Assembly (NCBI RefSeq): GCF_000172795.2
Contig: NZ_CP020947.1
Location: 4,233,001-4,297,000 of the forward strand
DNA: 64,000 bases
Direction of reading: 5' to 3'
Origin: Rhizobium sp. CIAT894
Lineage (GTDB): Bacteria; Pseudomonadota; Alphaproteobacteria; Rhizobiales; Rhizobiaceae
Position 1 is the first letter of the stretch. Each line of letters begins with the position of its first letter. Shown here in pieces: positions 37,768 through 47,120 of the stretch. The notes under the pieces were generated by a model. It had not been told where the DNA came from. It ran no database searches and saw only the letters and a program-made list of their open reading frames with translations. The translations under genes and the position numbers were made by a program.

Positions 37768-38337
37768 ATGGTCAAGGTCATCGCCTCTTCGGTCCGCAAG
37801 GGCAACGTTCTCGATGTCGACGGCAAGCTCTATGTCGTTCTCACCGCCCAGAACTTTCATCCGGGCAAGGGCACGCCGGTCACCCAGGTCGACATGCGCC
37901 GCATCGTCGACGGCGTAAAGGTCTCCGAGCGCTGGCGCACCACCGAACAGGTCGAGCGCGCCTTCGTCGAAGACGTCAACTTCCAGTACCTCTATGAAGA
38001 CGGCGAAGGCTTCCACTTCATGAACCCGGCGAACTACGATCAGGTGGTCGTCAGCCAGGAAACCATGGGCGACCAGAAGGCCTACCTCCAGGAAGGCATG
38101 ACCTGCATCCTGTCGATCCATGAAGGCATTCCGCTGGCGCTCGAACTGCCGCGTCACGTCACGCTCGAAATCGTCGAGACGGAACCGGTCGTCAAGGGCC
38201 AGACGGCATCCTCTTCCTACAAGCCGGCCATGCTCTCCAACGGCATCCGCACATCGGTCCCGCCGCATATCGACGCCGGCACCCGCGTCGTCATTGCGAC
38301 CGAAGACAATTCCTACGTCGAACGCGCCAAGGACTGA
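37768..38337 (+). CDS. efp: Translation elongation factor P
   Basis: The 189-residue three-domain EF-P relieves ribosome stalling at polyproline. The modified residue should be Lys34 in [18 protein letters not shown], and the family C-terminal signature appears as [28 protein letters not shown] precedes the ATG at 37768. EpmA and EpmB encoded divergently show that the beta-lysine modification route is present. Confidence 0.97.
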   Translation: MVKVIASSVRKGNVLDVDGKLYVVLTAQNFHPGKGTPVTQVDMRRIVDGVKVSERWRTTEQVERAFVEDVNFQYLYEDGEGFHFMNPANYDQVVVSQETMGDQKAYLQEGMTCILSIHEGIPLALELPRHVTLEIVETEPVVKGQTASSSYKPAMLSNGIRTSVPPHIDAGTRVVIATEDNSYVERAKD

Positions 38338-38544
38338 TCGGCGGCGTCGCCCCGCGAAGGGGCGGCTTCGACTCCCTGCCACGGGCACGATGCGGAACCG
38401 AGTTATGGCGGTTCCGAGGCATATTTTTTCATTCGCTTTCGACTGCCGTCGACACATCGTCGTTCGCGGTCGTCTCGAACCGTCTGTCCCAGACATCCGT
38501 CATCTGATATTGTCGACCCGTCCAACGGCGCTTGGGGGAGACCG

Positions 38545-38973
38545 ATGGCGAATGCTGCCGCACTGCTGGGAACCTGGCGAATGTTGTCATGGACGCGAAA
38601 GGTCGTGGCATCAGGCGAAGTGACCGACGCCATGGGAGCCGATCCCATCGGATATCTCTCCTACCACGCCGATGGGCGCATGATGGCGCTGGTGGTGAAC
38701 CGTCATCGACCGCCGCTGCAGGGGCCGCGCCCCACCGATGACGAGAAGATCGCCCTTTTCGATTCCATGCTGGCCTATTCCGCCTCCTATACGCTGGAAG
38801 ATGACAAGGTCATCCACCATGTCGATGCGAGCTGGAATCCGGCTTGGGGAGCAACCGACCTGATCCGTCCTTATTTCCTCGACGGCGACACGTTGGTGAT
38901 CAGCGACGCGCCGGGAATAGACCCGGCGACAGGCGAGGAAGTGATCTACCGGATAGAATTCCGGAAGGTCTAA
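38545..38973 (+). CDS. Lipocalin-like domain protein
   Basis: The 142-residue protein begins LLGTWRMLSWTRKV and continues with GYLSYHADGRMMALVVN and HHVDASWNPAWGATDL, the pattern of the bacterial lipocalin_5 family of small beta-barrels. There is no signal peptide. Function is unknown; ligand binding is the default assumption. It stands alone between efp and the convergent SIS gene. GGGGGAG precedes the ATG. Confidence 0.8.
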   Translation: MANAAALLGTWRMLSWTRKVVASGEVTDAMGADPIGYLSYHADGRMMALVVNRHRPPLQGPRPTDDEKIALFDSMLAYSASYTLEDDKVIHHVDASWNPAWGATDLIRPYFLDGDTLVISDAPGIDPATGEEVIYRIEFRKV

Positions 38974-38994
38974 CGACCCTGACACCAGTCGTCG

Positions 38995-39723
38995 TCAGAG
39001 GTGCGGATTGCGCGGCCGGTATTTCTTGACGAGCTTCTGGTTGATCTCGGCGGCACCCGGCATGTTGGCGCTGAGATAGACCGGCGCATCGCCGGATTTC
39101 GACAGCTCCGAGGCGACTTCGGCGAAGATCGCATTGATGACCGTCACCCCGACCGCCGTCGAGACCGGCCCGACCCGAAGCCCGGTGCCTTCAAGCTCGA
39201 CAACGGCGTCGCCCGGCGGCAGTCCATTGTCGAGCACGATATCGGCGACCTCGGAAAGCCGCCGGCGGCCATTGGCGATCGCCGAGGAATAGGCGATCGA
39301 GGTGATGGCGATCACTTTCGCGCCGATTTCATGCGCAAAGTCGGCGGCCTCGATCGGCGCGGCGTTCACGCCGGAATTCGACGCAATGATAATGACATCG
39401 CCCGGCTGCATGCCGTAACGCTCCAGCATCGGGCGCACCAGGCCCTGGGTGCGCTCATAGACCGAGCTGATGACCGCTCCTTCGTGCAGCATCGCCGATC
39501 CGACGAGCACCGGCACGGTGAAGGCCAGCCCGCCGGCGCGATAATGCACCTCTTCCGCCAGCATGTGCGAATGGCCGGTGCCGAAGACATAGACGCGCTT
39601 GTCGCCGCGGGCAGCATCGAGAATGACATCAGCTGCCTGCGCCATCGGCTCGGCAAGCGCCTGCTTCAGCGTCTCCAGCCGACCGATCAGATTGGAAAAA
39701 TAGGCATCGGTGATATCAGTCAT
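38995..39723 (-). CDS. SIS domain sugar-phosphate protein (UPF0309 type)
   Basis: The 242-residue protein has one sugar isomerase domain with [20 protein letters not shown] and [23 protein letters not shown]0309 members are thought to bind phosphosugars. The frame extends upstream to 39945 through a RIME-like repeat; the ATG at 39723 begins the conserved region. It is last in the GlcNAc gene group and may act on N-acetylmannosamine- or glucosamine-type phosphates. Confidence 0.8.
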   Translation of the reverse strand: MTDITDAYFSNLIGRLETLKQALAEPMAQAADVILDAARGDKRVYVFGTGHSHMLAEEVHYRAGGLAFTVPVLVGSAMLHEGAVISSVYERTQGLVRPMLERYGMQPGDVIIIASNSGVNAAPIEAADFAHEIGAKVIAITSIAYSSAIANGRRRLSEVADIVLDNGLPPGDAVVELEGTGLRVGPVSTAVGVTVINAIFAEVASELSKSGDAPVYLSANMPGAAEINQKLVKKYRPRNPHL

Positions 39724-39733
39724 GCCACGTCTC

Positions 39734-39838
39734 CTAAAGCAATTCCAGGAAAAGTGCGAAGCGGTTTTCCGTCCGGAATTGCGTAAAACCAAAAGGTAAG
39801 AGCGATTCTGCGCTTCGTTGAAAGCTGAACCGCTCTTG
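39734..39838. repeat. RIME-like intergenic mosaic element, diverged copy
   Basis: This 105-base element starts CTAAAGCAATTCC and contains AAAAGTGCGAAGCGGTTTTC and GAATTGCGTAAAACC, blocks shared in order with the elements at 28043-28151 and 47115-47249. It fills the gap between nagA and the SIS gene. Confidence 0.6.
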
Positions 39839-39841
39839 GTG

Positions 39842-40993
39842 TCAGGCCGCTTCGCCGGCAAGCCAGGTGGCGGTAACCGTGAGTGCATCGGTGAGATGGA
39901 CGAGATCGGCGCGCGCCCCCGGCGAGAGATGGCCGCGATCGGCAAGCCGGAGGAAACGTGCGGGATAGAGGGTCGCCATGCGCAAGGCCTCGGCGAGCGT
40001 CAGGTCGAGATAGGTGACGCCGTAACGGATCGTCGAGATCATGTCGACGTCGGAGCCGGCGAGCGTGCCGTCGGACAGTACCAGCTTCGAGCAGAAGCCG
40101 CCCCTTTCGCGCCGGACGGTGCGCCCGTTCAGCGTGAACGAATCTTTTTCAGATCCGACGAGCGACATCGCATCGGTGACGAAGAACAGTTTGCCTTCGC
40201 CCCGCTTGGCGCGCAGCGCCGTGCGCAAGGCCTTCGGATCGACGTGATGACCGTCGGCAATGATACCGCACCAGGTGGAGGGATGGTCGATCGCGGCGCC
40301 GACCAGACCGGGGGCGCGGTGCCCCAACTGGCTCATCGCGTTGAAGAGGTGCGTGACGCCGCGCGCCCCGGCATCGAAACGTTCCTCCGCCGCCTCGCTC
40401 GAACAATCGGAATGGCCGATGCTGACCGTGACACCGTTTTCCGCCAGCTCGCGCACCTGGGCAACCGTCACCTGCTCGGCGGCGATGGTGACGAGCAGCG
40501 TACCGATCGCCTCGCGCGCCCGGATGAAGGCCTTGACGTCGCGGTCCTCGACCGGCCGCATCAATTCGGCCAGGTGCGCGCCTTTGCGCGCGGGCGCCAG
40601 ATGCGGCCCTTCGAGATGCAGGCCAGCGACACCGCGGTTCGCCTTGACTGCTTCCGTGGCGGCCTCGATCGCGGCGATGGAAGCTTCCGATGTGTCGGTG
40701 ATCAGCGTCGGCAGTAGCGCGGTCGTTCCATAGGGCCGGTGGCCCTGTGCGATGATCTCCATCGAGGCGGCGGATGGCTCGTCGTTCAGCATCCGTCCGC
40801 CGCCGCCGTTGACCTGTGCATCGATGAAGCCCGCGGACAGGACGCCGCCGGCAAGCGTCTCCGTCTCGCCGTCCGGCAGATCGTTTGTCGCGACAATCGC
40901 TTCGACGCGGCCGTCGGCAACGATGAGCGCCTTGTCGTCATGAAAGCGCTCACCGTCGAAGATGCGGGCGCCGATGAAGATCTTGCGGGCCAT
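39842..40993 (-). CDS. nagA: N-acetylglucosamine-6-phosphate deacetylase
   Basis: The 383-residue amidohydrolase has [17 protein letters not shown], the metal glutamate in [17 protein letters not shown], histidines in VSIGHSDCS and THLFNAMSQ, and the catalytic aspartate in [11 protein letters not shown]. It converts GlcNAc-6-phosphate to glucosamine-6-phosphate and acetate. Its start overlaps the stop of the upstream SIS gene by one base, so the two are coupled. Confidence 0.94.
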   Translation of the reverse strand: MARKIFIGARIFDGERFHDDKALIVADGRVEAIVATNDLPDGETETLAGGVLSAGFIDAQVNGGGGRMLNDEPSAASMEIIAQGHRPYGTTALLPTLITDTSEASIAAIEAATEAVKANRGVAGLHLEGPHLAPARKGAHLAELMRPVEDRDVKAFIRAREAIGTLLVTIAAEQVTVAQVRELAENGVTVSIGHSDCSSEAAEERFDAGARGVTHLFNAMSQLGHRAPGLVGAAIDHPSTWCGIIADGHHVDPKALRTALRAKRGEGKLFFVTDAMSLVGSEKDSFTLNGRTVRRERGGFCSKLVLSDGTLAGSDVDMISTIRYGVTYLDLTLAEALRMATLYPARFLRLADRGHLSPGARADLVHLTDALTVTATWLAGEAA

Positions 40994-42024
40994 CAGACCG
41001 TCTCCGTCACCTTGAGCAGGTTTGCCGGCCTGTCCGGATCGAAGCCCTTGCGGCGCGTCACCGACTCGATCAGCCGGTAATAGACGAGCAGCGACACCAG
41101 CGGATCGACGAGGCCGTTGCCGGTCGTCGGCACGCGCAGATTGATGCCGGAGAGAGGTTGCGTGGAGAAACCGACGGTGGTGGCACCGAGTTTCTGCAGA
41201 CGCTCCAGCGCCTGGCCGTTGTTGGCGAAGGCCGCGTCGTCAGGCGCAAAGGCGACGATCGGAAAGCCCGGCTGTACCAGGCGCATCGGACCGTGCATCA
41301 GTTCCGCCAGCGAGAAAGCTTCGGCATGCAGGCCGGAGGTTTCCTTGGCCTTCAGCGCCGCTTCGAGCGCGATCGCAAAGGCCGGGCCGCGGCCGCCCGT
41401 ATAGAGCGAGGTCGCATGGAACAGCACCTCTTCGGCTGCCGCCGTATCGATTCCGGCAGTTGCCGAAAGCGCCTCCGGCAGTTTTTCCAGCGCTGCCTGC
41501 AGGCCGGACGCGCCGCCGATCGCGGCCGTCACCCCGGAAAGGGCTGCGACCGAGGCGATGAAGGACTTTGTCGCCGCCACGCTCTTTTCCGCGCCGGCGT
41601 TGAGGCCGAGAACGACATCGGCCTGTTTGGCGAGCGGGCTGTCGATGACGTTGACGACGGCGATCGTCGTTGCTCCGCCCTTCTTGGCCGCCTCCTGCAG
41701 CGCCACGATATCGGGGCTCGCGCCCGATTGCGAGACGGTGAAATGCACGCCGCCCTTCAGATGGAGGGCGGCACCGTAGACGGACGCGATCGAGGGACCG
41801 ACCGAGGCGACCGGAACGCCGCAGGTGATCTCGAACAAATATTTGAAGAAGGTGGCGGCATGGTCCGAAGAACCGCGCGCCGCCGTCGTCACCACGCTCG
41901 GGCGGGTGGACGAAAACAGCCGGGCGATCTCGGCAAAAACCGGCTTTTCCTTTTCGAGAAGCGTGGCCACCACCTCGGGCGATTGGCCGGCTTCCTGCAG
42001 CATCAGCGACTGGTTCTCACTCAT
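40993..42024 (-). CDS. SIS domain glucosamine-6-phosphate deaminase-like protein
   Basis: The 343-residue protein carries two SIS domains like the isomerase half of GlmS, without a glutaminase domain: VTTAARGSSDHAATFFKYLF and GGVHFTVSQSGASPDIVALQ in the first, LYTGGRGPAFAIALEAALKAK and ETSGLHAEAFSLAELMHGPM in the second. Such proteins in nag operons act as NagB-II/AgaS-type deaminases making fructose-6-phosphate and ammonia. It is placed between a GntR regulator (four-base overlap) and nagA (one-base overlap). Confidence 0.88.
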   Translation of the reverse strand: MSENQSLMLQEAGQSPEVVATLLEKEKPVFAEIARLFSSTRPSVVTTAARGSSDHAATFFKYLFEITCGVPVASVGPSIASVYGAALHLKGGVHFTVSQSGASPDIVALQEAAKKGGATTIAVVNVIDSPLAKQADVVLGLNAGAEKSVAATKSFIASVAALSGVTAAIGGASGLQAALEKLPEALSATAGIDTAAAEEVLFHATSLYTGGRGPAFAIALEAALKAKETSGLHAEAFSLAELMHGPMRLVQPGFPIVAFAPDDAAFANNGQALERLQKLGATTVGFSTQPLSGINLRVPTTGNGLVDPLVSLLVYYRLIESVTRRKGFDPDRPANLLKVTETV

Positions 42025-42797
42025 AGGTCATCTCCAATTCTCAATTCGGCAACGAAATCATAGGCATCGCCGCGATAATGCGAGCGGGTGTATTCGACGA
42101 CGCGCTGGTCTTCCAGGCGCGAGACGCGTTCGATAAGCAGTGCCGGCGCGCCCGATTTGACGTTCAGGATCGCCGCCGAAGACGGATCGAGCGTGACCGC
42201 GGTCAGCCGCTGCAGCGCGCGCACGGGCCGGTGGCCATTGGCGGCCAGCGCATCGTAGAGCGATCCCTCGCCGCCGCCGGCATCGCCACCCAGGAACTTG
42301 ATCGGCACCACGGCGCGTTCGATTGCCAGCGGCAGGCCGTCCGCAAGGCGCAGACGATCGAGCCGCAGCACCGGCTCGTCGCCGCCGAGACCGAGCAGGA
42401 AAGATTCCTCCGGTGACGGCGTATTGATCGCCCGCGACAGGATCCGTGCAGCCGGCAGGCGCCCGCGCGAGCGCATGTCGGCGGAGAAGGAGGAAAGCCG
42501 CCAGAGCGACTGCTCCATGCGCTCCACCCTGCTCGATACGAAAGTACCGCTTCCATGGCGCGATTCCAGTGCGCCGGAGGCCATCAGATCGCGATAAGCG
42601 GTGCGCACCGTGACGCGGCCGAGCTTCAAGGCCTCGGCAAGATCGCGCTCCCCCGGCAGCGCCGTGCCGGGCTTCAGCAATCCTTCCTGAATGAGGCCGG
42701 TCAGCGCCTGCGCCAGCCGCTTGTAGAGCGGGCCGGTCAACGCCTCGTCACGCAGGCCGCGGCTGCTCAGCTCCGCTATCAGACTGGTTCTATCCAT
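42021..42797 (-). CDS. GntR/HutC family regulator of the GlcNAc operon
   Basis: The 258-residue repressor has an N-terminal winged helix (GLLKPGTALPGERDLAEALK then LGRVTVRTAYRDLMASGALE) and a UTRA effector domain (from about 95; ending RVSRLEDQRVVEYTRSHYRG). HutC-type regulators of nag genes respond to GlcN-6-P or GlcNAc-6-P. The ATG at 42797 is preferred to the upstream codon at 42827, because the spacer contains a likely operator. It overlaps the next gene by ATGA. Confidence 0.9.
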   Translation of the reverse strand: MDRTSLIAELSSRGLRDEALTGPLYKRLAQALTGLIQEGLLKPGTALPGERDLAEALKLGRVTVRTAYRDLMASGALESRHGSGTFVSSRVERMEQSLWRLSSFSADMRSRGRLPAARILSRAINTPSPEESFLLGLGGDEPVLRLDRLRLADGLPLAIERAVVPIKFLGGDAGGGEGSLYDALAANGHRPVRALQRLTAVTLDPSSAAILNVKSGAPALLIERVSRLEDQRVVEYTRSHYRGDAYDFVAELRIGDDL

Positions 42798-42805
42798 CGG
42801 CACAC

Positions 42806-42828
42806 AATAGAACCTATCTAGAACCAAT
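42806..42828. promoter_or_regulatory. Candidate GntR operator ahead of the nag genes
   Basis: TAGAACC occurs twice (42808-42814 and 42819-42825) with an 11-base period, on the same helix face, directly before the regulator's start. The reverse strand reads TTGGTTCTAGATAGG, reminiscent of the TGGT-TA-ACCA type sites of NagR/DasR-like repressors. Confidence 0.4.
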
Positions 42829-42856
42829 CAGCAAGGCAGAATCGCACGCCGGCAAG

Positions 42857-42885
42857 AAAAAACCTCCCCGGGGACCGGAGAGGTT
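42857..42885 (-). terminator. Rho-independent terminator after the aldose epimerase gene
   Basis: On the minus strand AACCTCTCCGG pairs with CCGGGGAGGTT and is followed by a run of T. It lies about 40 bases after the stop at 42925. Confidence 0.8.
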
Positions 42886-42924
42886 GATAGCGATCTAAGG
42901 TGACAGCCGTGCGTCTGAAAAAGC

Positions 42925-43947
42925 TCAGCTCTTGGTGAAGATATAATCCGTCTCCTGGCGCAGCACTTCGCCGGGGCGCAGCACCGCATTCGGGAAACCT
43001 TGGTGATTGATGGCATCCGGCCAGACCTGCGTCTCCAGGCAAAAGCCGGCGAAGGCGCCGTATTTGCGCCCACCGAGGCCGGGCGCCCCGGTATTGAGTT
43101 TGAAGCCGGCATAGAACTGCACGCCCGGCTCGGTGCTGCGCACCTCCAGCGACACACCGGAATAGAGGCTGCGGGCGAGCGCGACGCTGCGCTTGGCGGT
43201 GCGCTTGGGCGACAGGCAGAAATTATGGTCGTACAAAGCCTGCTCGCTGCCGGCGAAACGCTTCATCGGCGCCATCTCGCGGAAATCGAACTCCGTGCCG
43301 GCGACGGAACGGATCTCGCCGGTCGGCACCTGCCTCTCGTCGGTCGGCAGATAGTGGTCGGCAGCGATCATGATGTCGTGGCCCAGCGCATCGTCGCGGC
43401 CATCGAGATTAAAATAGGCGTGCTGGCAGACATTGGCGAGCGTCGGCTGGTCGCTGGTCGATTCGTAAGTGATCGACAATTCGCCATTGCCATGCACCCG
43501 GAACGTCGCCTGGATGGTGCAATTGCCGGGATAACCGGCGCGGCCGTCGGGATCGACGATCTTCAGCACGACCCGGTCGACGTCATGCTCGACGATCGTC
43601 CAGCTGCGTTTGGCGATATTGTCGCTGCCGCCATGCAGATGCGTGACGCCGTTTTCGTTCGGCTCGAGCTGATAATCCTTGCCGTCGAGCGTGAATTTGC
43701 CACCGCCGACACGGTTGGCGCAGCGGCCGGGTGTCGCGCCGAAATAGGCCGAATAGAGAGGGTAGCTGTCGAAATCCTCAAAGCCGAGCTGTAGCGGCGC
43801 CTCATGTCCCTCAAGGCGCAGATCCTGGATGACCGCACCCCAGGTGATGATCTTGGCCGTCAGCCCGCCGCCCTTGATGACGACGCGATAGACGGTTTCG
43901 CCTTCCTTCGTCTGCCCGAAAACTTCCCGCTCCAACTTATCCGACAT
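42925..43947 (-). CDS. galM: Aldose 1-epimerase
   Basis: The 340-residue mutarotase interconverts alpha and beta anomers of aldoses. Family features are GAVIQDLRLEGHEAPLQLGF, YFGATPGRCANRVGGGKFTL with the conserved arginine, the histidine in NGVTHLHGGSDNIAKR, and NVCQHAYFNLDGRDD, with the catalytic glutamate in FAGFCLETQVWPDA. It is a single gene with its own terminator. Confidence 0.93.
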   Translation of the reverse strand: MSDKLEREVFGQTKEGETVYRVVIKGGGLTAKIITWGAVIQDLRLEGHEAPLQLGFEDFDSYPLYSAYFGATPGRCANRVGGGKFTLDGKDYQLEPNENGVTHLHGGSDNIAKRSWTIVEHDVDRVVLKIVDPDGRAGYPGNCTIQATFRVHGNGELSITYESTSDQPTLANVCQHAYFNLDGRDDALGHDIMIAADHYLPTDERQVPTGEIRSVAGTEFDFREMAPMKRFAGSEQALYDHNFCLSPKRTAKRSVALARSLYSGVSLEVRSTEPGVQFYAGFKLNTGAPGLGGRKYGAFAGFCLETQVWPDAINHQGFPNAVLRPGEVLRQETDYIFTKS

Positions 43948-43998
43948 GATCGACCGTCCATTCTTTGCGCATCTGATTAGAGACGCGCGACGCTATAG

Positions 43999-44015
43999 GG
44001 TTCCGGACCGGAACC
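43999..44015. repeat. Perfect 17-base palindrome
   Basis: GGTTCCGG-A-CCGGAACC lies between the galM promoter region and the end of metA. It has no T-run on either strand, so it is not a standard terminator; it could be a protein-binding site. Confidence 0.7.
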
Positions 44016-44067
44016 TGCCCGCATTTGCTCCAAACCGCAACCGGTCGGAGCAGAAAGAACACGGGGC

Positions 44068-44991
44068 TCAGAGATCCGTGCCGATCTCCTCCACGTCAAA
44101 GGGCGTCGTCTGGTAGATTTCGTTGATCCAGTTGCCGAACAAAAGATGCGCATGGCTGCGCCAGCGGTTCTGCGGCGCAAGCGCCGGATCGTTATGCGGG
44201 AAGTAGTTGTGCGGCATCTTGATCGGCACGCCGGCATTGACGTCACGAAAATATTCATCGGACAGCGAGGTGGAATCATATTCGACATGGTTGAACATGT
44301 AGAGCCGCCGGCCTCGCTTCTCGTGCACCAGGCAGACGCCCATTTCGCTGGATTCCATCAGGATCTCCAGGCTGCCGGATTTTTCGATATCGGTGCGGCG
44401 CACCTCGGTCCAGCGCGACACCGGCACCTCGAAATTATCCGAAAAGCCGTTGAGATAGATGGAGGACGGCTTCAGGTTCCGGTGGCGGTAGACGCCGAAG
44501 GCCTTCTCTTTCAGCTCGTATTTCGGAACGCCGTGGAAATGATAGATCGCCGCCATCGCGCCCCAGCAGACGTTCATCGTCGAATGGACATTCGTTTCCG
44601 TCCAGTCGAGAATCTGCTGCATCTCCGCCCAATAGGTGACGTCCTCATAGGGCAGGAGTTCGATCGGCGCCCCGGTGATGATGAAGCCGTCGAACTTGCG
44701 GTGCCGCACCTCCTCCCAGGTCTGATAGAAGGAAAGCAGGTGATCTTCTGACGTGTTCTTCGCCTTGTGGCCGCCGATACGGATCAGCGACAGCTCGACC
44801 TGCAGCGGCGAGGCGCCGACGAGACGGGCCATCTGCAATTCGGTCTTGATCTTGTTCGGCATGAGATTGAGCAGCCCGATCTGCAGCGGTCTGATATCCT
44901 GCCGGATCGCCAACGTCTCGGTCATCACCCGCACGCCCTCTTGAACGAGGGTTTCGAAGGCGGGCAGCGTATCGGGGATCTTGATGGGCAT
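44068..44991 (-). CDS. metA: Homoserine O-acetyltransferase (MetA type)
   Basis: The 307-residue enzyme acylates homoserine in methionine synthesis. The catalytic cysteine is in NVCWGAMAA and the His-Glu pair in MFNHVEYDS. The position that decides acyl donor reads GAPIELL, with glutamate, which favours acetyl-CoA over succinyl-CoA as in Bacillus and Agrobacterium MetA. The frame is open to 45099, but that would include the riboswitch terminator; the ATG at 44991 opens the conserved [15 protein letters not shown]. Expression should be shut off by S-adenosylmethionine through the SAM-II element upstream. Confidence 0.94.
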   Translation of the reverse strand: MPIKIPDTLPAFETLVQEGVRVMTETLAIRQDIRPLQIGLLNLMPNKIKTELQMARLVGASPLQVELSLIRIGGHKAKNTSEDHLLSFYQTWEEVRHRKFDGFIITGAPIELLPYEDVTYWAEMQQILDWTETNVHSTMNVCWGAMAAIYHFHGVPKYELKEKAFGVYRHRNLKPSSIYLNGFSDNFEVPVSRWTEVRRTDIEKSGSLEILMESSEMGVCLVHEKRGRRLYMFNHVEYDSTSLSDEYFRDVNAGVPIKMPHNYFPHNDPALAPQNRWRSHAHLLFGNWINEIYQTTPFDVEEIGTDL

Positions 44992-45012
44992 TGCGGTCAC
45001 TCGATCAAAAAC

Positions 45013-45045
45013 AAAAAACCGGCGGCGACAAAAATCGCTACCGGT
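45013..45045 (-). terminator. Terminator in the metA leader
   Basis: On the minus strand ACCGGTAGCGA pairs with TCGCCGCCGGT across a T-rich loop and is followed by TTTTTTGTTTTT. It ends 22 bases before the metA start and probably is the expression platform of the SAM-II riboswitch. Confidence 0.8.
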
Positions 45046-45054
45046 CCGCACGCG

Positions 45055-45112
45055 GCCCTTTAGCGACTTTTTTAACGTGGCTGCAAGCCGGCCGGCCAAA
45101 TCACCACGGAGC
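45055..45112 (-). ncRNA. SAM-II riboswitch (metA leader)
   Basis: The minus strand reads CGTGGTGATTTGGCCGG, then GGCTTGCAGCCACG, then TTAAAAAAGTCGCTAAAGGG. This matches the SAM-II aptamer: P1 pairs CGTGG with CCACG, the loop has the conserved TGATTT, and the 3' GCTAAA closes the pseudoknot. SAM-II elements are typical of alphaproteobacterial metA. Confidence 0.93.
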
Positions 45113-45269
45113 CCTTTAATTAGCCCCAGTCAGACCGCGAATCAATGGCGAATGCATGCGGGCGCGATCCAGGCAAGCATCATCACAGTTTAATGACTGA
45201 TAGAATCTGTTGATAGACCGGTAACGCCACCATGTTAATAATGGGGTATGGGCGATTTGGAAAAGCGTA

Positions 45270-47120
45270 ATGGCAGATAAAATCGAGGGGAGGCCAGGAA
45301 TCCGGAGGCAGGATAGGGTAGGGTATGATCTCAGCCTGACATCTCGCCTCGGGGTGATGTTCTCAGCGTTCTGGAATTCGCAAGTGCGCGGCAAGGTGCT
45401 GTTTCTGGCGACCGTGCTGATCCTTGTTATCCTGGCGACGTCGTACGGCCAGGTCATCCTCAATGAGTGGAATGCGCCCTTCTACGATTCGCTGGAGCGC
45501 CGCGACCTCGGCGAATTCTTCCACCAGCTCGAAATCTTTGCGATGATCGCCGGTTCGCTCCTGCTGCTCAACGTGCTGCAGGCCTGGCTGAACCAGATGA
45601 CCGCGCTTTATATGCGCGAGGGCCTGTCGCGCGACCTCGTCGACCAGTGGCTGAAGCGCAAGCGGGCGCTGCGGCTTGCCTCCAGCGGCCTGATCGGCGT
45701 CAATCCCGACCAGCGCCTGCACGAGGATTCCCGCAATCTCGCCGAAAGCACGACCGGCCTCGTTCTCGGCCTGCTGCAGTCGACCATTCTTCTGGTGAGC
45801 TTCATCGGCGTGCTCTGGGAGCTTTCGAGCGGCTTCATCTTCCGCATCAGCGGCCACAGCTTCTCCATTCCCGGTTACATGGTCTGGGCGGCGATTTTCT
45901 ACGCCGCCTCCGCCTCGGTGCTGAGCCAGGTCGTCGGCCGCAAGCTGGTCAAGCTCAATGCCGACCGTTTCTCGAAAGAGGCCGAGCTTCGCTTCACGCT
46001 GATGCATGCCAATGAAAACATGCCGGCAATCACCGTTGCCCGCGGCGAGGAGAATGAGCGCCGGCGGATCAACACCGACATCAGCTCGGTGTTGAGGGTC
46101 GTCAAGCGACTCGCCATGGCCAATACCAACCTCACCTGGGTTTCGGCCGGCTATGGCTGGCTGGTGATCGTCATCCCGATCATCGTCGCCGCGCCCGCCT
46201 ATTTCTCCGGCGGCCTCACCCTCGGCCAGCTGATGATGTCGGTCGGCGCCTTCAACCAGGTCAACACCGCCTTGCGCTGGTACGTCGCCAATTTCGGCCC
46301 GATCGCCGAATGGCGCGCCACGCTGATGCGCGTCACCGATTTCCGCCAGGCGCTGCTCGACATGGACGAGGACTACGACCTGAAGGGCAGCATCGCCTAT
46401 GAAAACACCGCGCCCGACACGCTGACGCTGAAGGATGTCGTGATCAATGCCAAGATCGGCGAAGAGATCGACGAATGCGGCGGCTTCCGCCTGCGCGAAA
46501 CCGATGTGGTGATCAAATCAGGCGAAAAAATCATGATCAACGGCGATCACAGCGTCAACCGCAAGCTGCTGTTCCAGGCGATGGCCGGGCTCTGGCCGTG
46601 CGGCAGCGGCACGATGGGCCTGCCGCCGATCGACGACATGCTGTTCGTCCCGCAGATCGCCTATGTTCCCGGCGGCACCCTGCGCGAGGCGCTGGCCTTC
46701 CCGGAGAGCCCCGATAGCTACGACAAAGCCGCCATCGAGACGGCCCTCGACAAGGCCGGCCTGCATTCACTGATCGCACGCCTCGATACCCGCGCCCGCT
46801 GGGACAAGCTGCTCGACAGCGACGAACAGAAGGCGATCGGCTTCGCCCGCCTGCTTCTGGTGCGCCCGCGCTGGATCGTTTTCGACGAAGTGCTGGAAGG
46901 CATGGAGCCGGAATGGCAGGAAACGATGGCCAAGCTGCTGACCTCCCTGCCCGGAACCGGCATGATCTATATCGGCCGCTCCGAGGCCTATCTCGAGGCG
47001 CTGCAGCCGCGTGTCCTGCATCTACAGGCACTACCGTCAAAATCCGAAGAACCGCCTGTCGCCCAGACCGGCGCCAGCGCCAGTGTCGGCGCTGCTGCCG
47101 TTCCCGCACCGGCGCTTTAA
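45270..47120 (+). CDS. YddA/SbmA-like ABC transporter with a degenerate P-loop
   Basis: The 616-residue protein has a membrane domain of the ABC_membrane_2 type (about residues 20-350: VILNEWNAPFYDSLERRDLG, NPDQRLHEDSRNLAE, SFIGVLWELSSGFIFRISGH, IPGYMVWAAIFYA) fused to an ATP-binding-like domain. In the latter, Walker A reads INGDHSVNRKLLFQAMAGLW where relatives have TGPSGSGKST, so the lysine and following serine are lost. The signature region is LLDSDEQKAIGFARLLLVR and Walker B WIVFDEVLEGME. It may be a transporter driven otherwise, as SbmA/BacA uses protons, or a regulator. Neighbouring genes give no clue. A truncated relative lies at 7599-8580. Confidence 0.85.
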   Translation: MADKIEGRPGIRRQDRVGYDLSLTSRLGVMFSAFWNSQVRGKVLFLATVLILVILATSYGQVILNEWNAPFYDSLERRDLGEFFHQLEIFAMIAGSLLLLNVLQAWLNQMTALYMREGLSRDLVDQWLKRKRALRLASSGLIGVNPDQRLHEDSRNLAESTTGLVLGLLQSTILLVSFIGVLWELSSGFIFRISGHSFSIPGYMVWAAIFYAASASVLSQVVGRKLVKLNADRFSKEAELRFTLMHANENMPAITVARGEENERRRINTDISSVLRVVKRLAMANTNLTWVSAGYGWLVIVIPIIVAAPAYFSGGLTLGQLMMSVGAFNQVNTALRWYVANFGPIAEWRATLMRVTDFRQALLDMDEDYDLKGSIAYENTAPDTLTLKDVVINAKIGEEIDECGGFRLRETDVVIKSGEKIMINGDHSVNRKLLFQAMAGLWPCGSGTMGLPPIDDMLFVPQIAYVPGGTLREALAFPESPDSYDKAAIETALDKAGLHSLIARLDTRARWDKLLDSDEQKAIGFARLLLVRPRWIVFDEVLEGMEPEWQETMAKLLTSLPGTGMIYIGRSEAYLEALQPRVLHLQALPSKSEEPPVAQTGASASVGAAAVPAPAL

